From positions 48,006-112,005 of the forward strand of contig JAHCHP010000013.1 in assembly GCA_026129765.1 (NCBI GenBank): a stretch of 64,000 nt of DNA. Reading direction: 5' to 3'. The translations under genes were made by a program, and so were the position numbers. Shown here one piece after another: positions 62,385 through 64,000 of this stretch. Position 1 is the stretch's first letter. The number at the start of each line of letters is the position of its first letter. The DNA is from Fimbriimonadia bacterium (GTDB lineage Bacteria > Armatimonadota > Fimbriimonadia > Fimbriimonadales > GBS-DC). Below the pieces are notes generated by a model. The model was not told where the DNA came from and did no database searches. It saw nothing but the letters and a program-made list of their open reading frames with translations.

Positions 62385-64000
62385 ATGAATAAAGGGTTAA
62401 TGATGTTTTTGGTTGTAGTTATGCTGTGCGCATCTGCGCTTGCCCAAACGATTGGTTCGCAGTTAGATGAGCCAGTCAAGGAGCCGAGAATCGAACATAT
62501 CGGGTGGGATAACCCGTTGCCTGACCACGGCGAGATGATCGGTCCAGGCACTTACTTCACGCTCCCACGATTCTTCTGGTACACCAACCCAATGAAAAAG
62601 ACGGGTCCCACCGTTGGGTCACAAGTGGATAACACGCGCGACGCCAACGCTTGGGATTTTGAACCCGCTGCGCCGAACCTCTTTCGCAATTTCATCGGTC
62701 CAACCGTAGGAGGTTGGTTCCCACCAGACCCAGTGATTACGGTAGGACCCGACCGGATTATCGCCGCCACCAACGGCAAAATCAGTCTCTATAACAAAAA
62801 CGGGACCTTGCTACAGTCAACAGCTCCGACCACACTGTTCAATATCAGTGACTTCTTCTTTGATCCGCGGCTGGCTTACGACCCATGGCGCAATCGCTTT
62901 TTGATCCTCTACATGCGCAAAAACGATTCGCCGCGCCTATCGCATTTTACGATAGCGATCTCGAAAACAAGCACCCCTACCCTGAACCCCAGTGATTGGT
63001 GGCGATACAGTATGAACGCGAACCACGACGATCACTGGGCAGATTATGGATACATCGGCTTCGATCAATTTGCGGTTTATCTCACCTCGTACCAGATTCC
63101 TCATGGATTGGGCTTCACCGATGGACAGATATTCGCGCTCAACAAAGACCAGATTTATAACGGCTTAAGCGCAAGCCGATGGCGAGTGACAGACCTCACT
63201 GAAACCCATATCGCTGCGGCGCATATGTGGTCATCGGCAGGTAACTTCATGTATTTCACCGCCATGCATAACTCAGGCTCAAACCGGAAATATTTCTTCA
63301 CGATGAATTGGAACAGCGGTTCCACTTGGGAACAGAAATGGGCGAACGGTCCCAGTTTCAACACCCATTCCGTCATCGTGCCGGGTTACGATGTCCAGCC
63401 GAATGGCAGGCAGCCAAACAGTTTCCCTCGTTTGGATACGATCGATTGCCGCGCCATGCATTTGACCTACTATAACGGCATCCTCTACTCGGTTCATGGG
63501 TTGGAAATCGATGGACGCGCAGGCTTCCGCGCCTACCGAACAGCTGTCAATGGAACCAGTTTCTCCGTTACTGGAAGAGACGATTTTGGCGCGTCTGGCT
63601 TCGACTACTTCTACCCCTCCATTTCGCATACCAATGACGGCGACGCGATTCTGGTGTTTGGTCGTTCCAGTGAAAACGAGTTTGCTCAAGTGCGCATGAC
63701 AGGCTGGAAAGCTGGGCAGGCGGATATGGAATCCAGTTGGTTGATCAAAAGCGGCAGCGCAGCTTACCGGCAATTGGATGGCAGCAACCGCAACCGGTGG
63801 GGCGACTACTTTGGCGCAGCACTGGACCCATGGGACAGAAAAACGGTGTGGGTCATCGGCGAATACCCGACAGGAGAAACCTCTTGGTCTACCTGGATCG
63901 CGGAGTTGAACTATAAACCCACGGTTCATTTCCTCATCGGCACTATCGAAGCGCAGTTGGGGCAGACCCTGGACATTCCTGTCACTTTGCGGCGCGACGA
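62385..64000 (+). CDS. Secreted protein, propeller-like, C-terminus cut by window edge
   Basis: 538 codons are present and the frame is open at the right edge. It has a signal peptide (LMMFLVVVMLCASALAQ). Repeating motifs such as VGPDRIIAATNGKISLYNKNG, FDPRLAYDPWRNRFLILYM and WGDYFGAALDPWDRKTVWVIG suggest a beta-propeller of the sialidase/phytase-like kind, but no catalytic signature is seen. Right at the edge IGTIEAQLGQTLDIPVTLRR looks like the start of an Ig-like or cohesin-like domain. GGAG precedes the ATG. It may be longer, possibly with a sorting domain. Confidence 0.8.
   Translation, partial: MNKGLMMFLVVVMLCASALAQTIGSQLDEPVKEPRIEHIGWDNPLPDHGEMIGPGTYFTLPRFFWYTNPMKKTGPTVGSQVDNTRDANAWDFEPAAPNLFRNFIGPTVGGWFPPDPVITVGPDRIIAATNGKISLYNKNGTLLQSTAPTTLFNISDFFFDPRLAYDPWRNRFLILYMRKNDSPRLSHFTIAISKTSTPTLNPSDWWRYSMNANHDDHWADYGYIGFDQFAVYLTSYQIPHGLGFTDGQIFALNKDQIYNGLSASRWRVTDLTETHIAAAHMWSSAGNFMYFTAMHNSGSNRKYFFTMNWNSGSTWEQKWANGPSFNTHSVIVPGYDVQPNGRQPNSFPRLDTIDCRAMHLTYYNGILYSVHGLEIDGRAGFRAYRTAVNGTSFSVTGRDDFGASGFDYFYPSISHTNDGDAILVFGRSSENEFAQVRMTGWKAGQADMESSWLIKSGSAAYRQLDGSNRNRWGDYFGAALDPWDRKTVWVIGEYPTGETSWSTWIAELNYKPTVHFLIGTIEAQLGQTLDIPVTLRRD

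Noticed and set aside
62189..62551. Minus-strand 120-codon gene
   Set aside because: It overlaps the signal peptide and N-terminus of the rightward secreted protein and shows no domain or RBS.
1..64000. tRNA, rRNA or insertion sequences
   Set aside because: No tRNA T-loop/acceptor pairings, rRNA segments, transposase genes or terminal inverted repeats with target duplications were recognised.

Overview
The window looks like chromosomal DNA of a diderm, flagellated bacterium, most plausibly a member of the Armatimonadota (Fimbriimonadia-like). This is an inference from several signs. There is a complete Pup/UBact-proteasome locus whose modifier ends in Ser-Gly-Gln, a tail typical of the Gram-negative UBact group. 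There is a CMP-Kdo synthetase (LPS), TatC and flagellar rod/basal-body genes. Large secreted proteins carry a dockerin, GVxG repeats or YVTN propellers, and several genes show TANNNT-to-start spacings that suggest leaderless transcripts. No rRNA, tRNA, CRISPR array, phage or IS element was found.

Layout. 1-2.2 kb: a truncated secreted protein and sucD, separated by a repeat-rich gap. 2.3-7.1 kb: dop-pup-prcB-prcA-pafA, a full conjugation/deconjugation set plus 20S proteasome. 7.1-8.8 kb: a restriction-modification pair. 8.9-12.7 kb: a GAF-type histidine kinase and a sigma-54 activator lacking a DNA-binding domain. 12.7-15.7 kb: cobalamin adenosyltransferase, a LolA-like protein and an acyl-CoA carboxyltransferase. 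15.7-22.2 kb (minus): a B12/iron-type ABC ATPase fused to an extra domain, clpC, tatC and a Gly-rich secreted protein. 22.3-27.8 kb (minus): six tightly overlapping genes (FGE-like, PfkB kinase, aldo/keto reductase, HtrA, KdsB, YpdA-like). 27.8-38.8 kb: ApbE, a secreted repeat protein, NfuA-like, an epimerase, PPK2, patatin, WecB with a two-component pair and an HMA protein, and pyrimidine-nucleoside phosphorylase. 38.8-41.7 kb: a multidomain secreted metalloprotease with dockerin. 42.1-49.1 kb: flgB-flgC-fliE-fliF-fliG-fliH-fliI-fliJ-slt. 49.1-55.7 kb (minus): ECF sigma with a secreted nuclease-like protein, a sulfur-relay cluster (small ORF, TusA, DsrE-like), a VapBC-like pair, a cysteine-desulfurase-like enzyme without the usual Cys, and a Ser/Thr kinase with TPRs. 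55.9-64 kb: a giant repeat surface protein, a phosphoesterase with beta-propeller, and a truncated secreted protein.

Functional themes. Regulated proteolysis is prominent: UBact/Pup proteasome, ClpC, HtrA, metalloprotease. Envelope and secretion genes are also frequent: Tat, Kdo, WecB, flagellum and secreted repeat proteins. Signalling is well represented: two histidine kinase/regulator pairs, an ECF sigma and a Ser/Thr kinase. Short interspersed repeats shared by several intergenic gaps link distant parts of the window.
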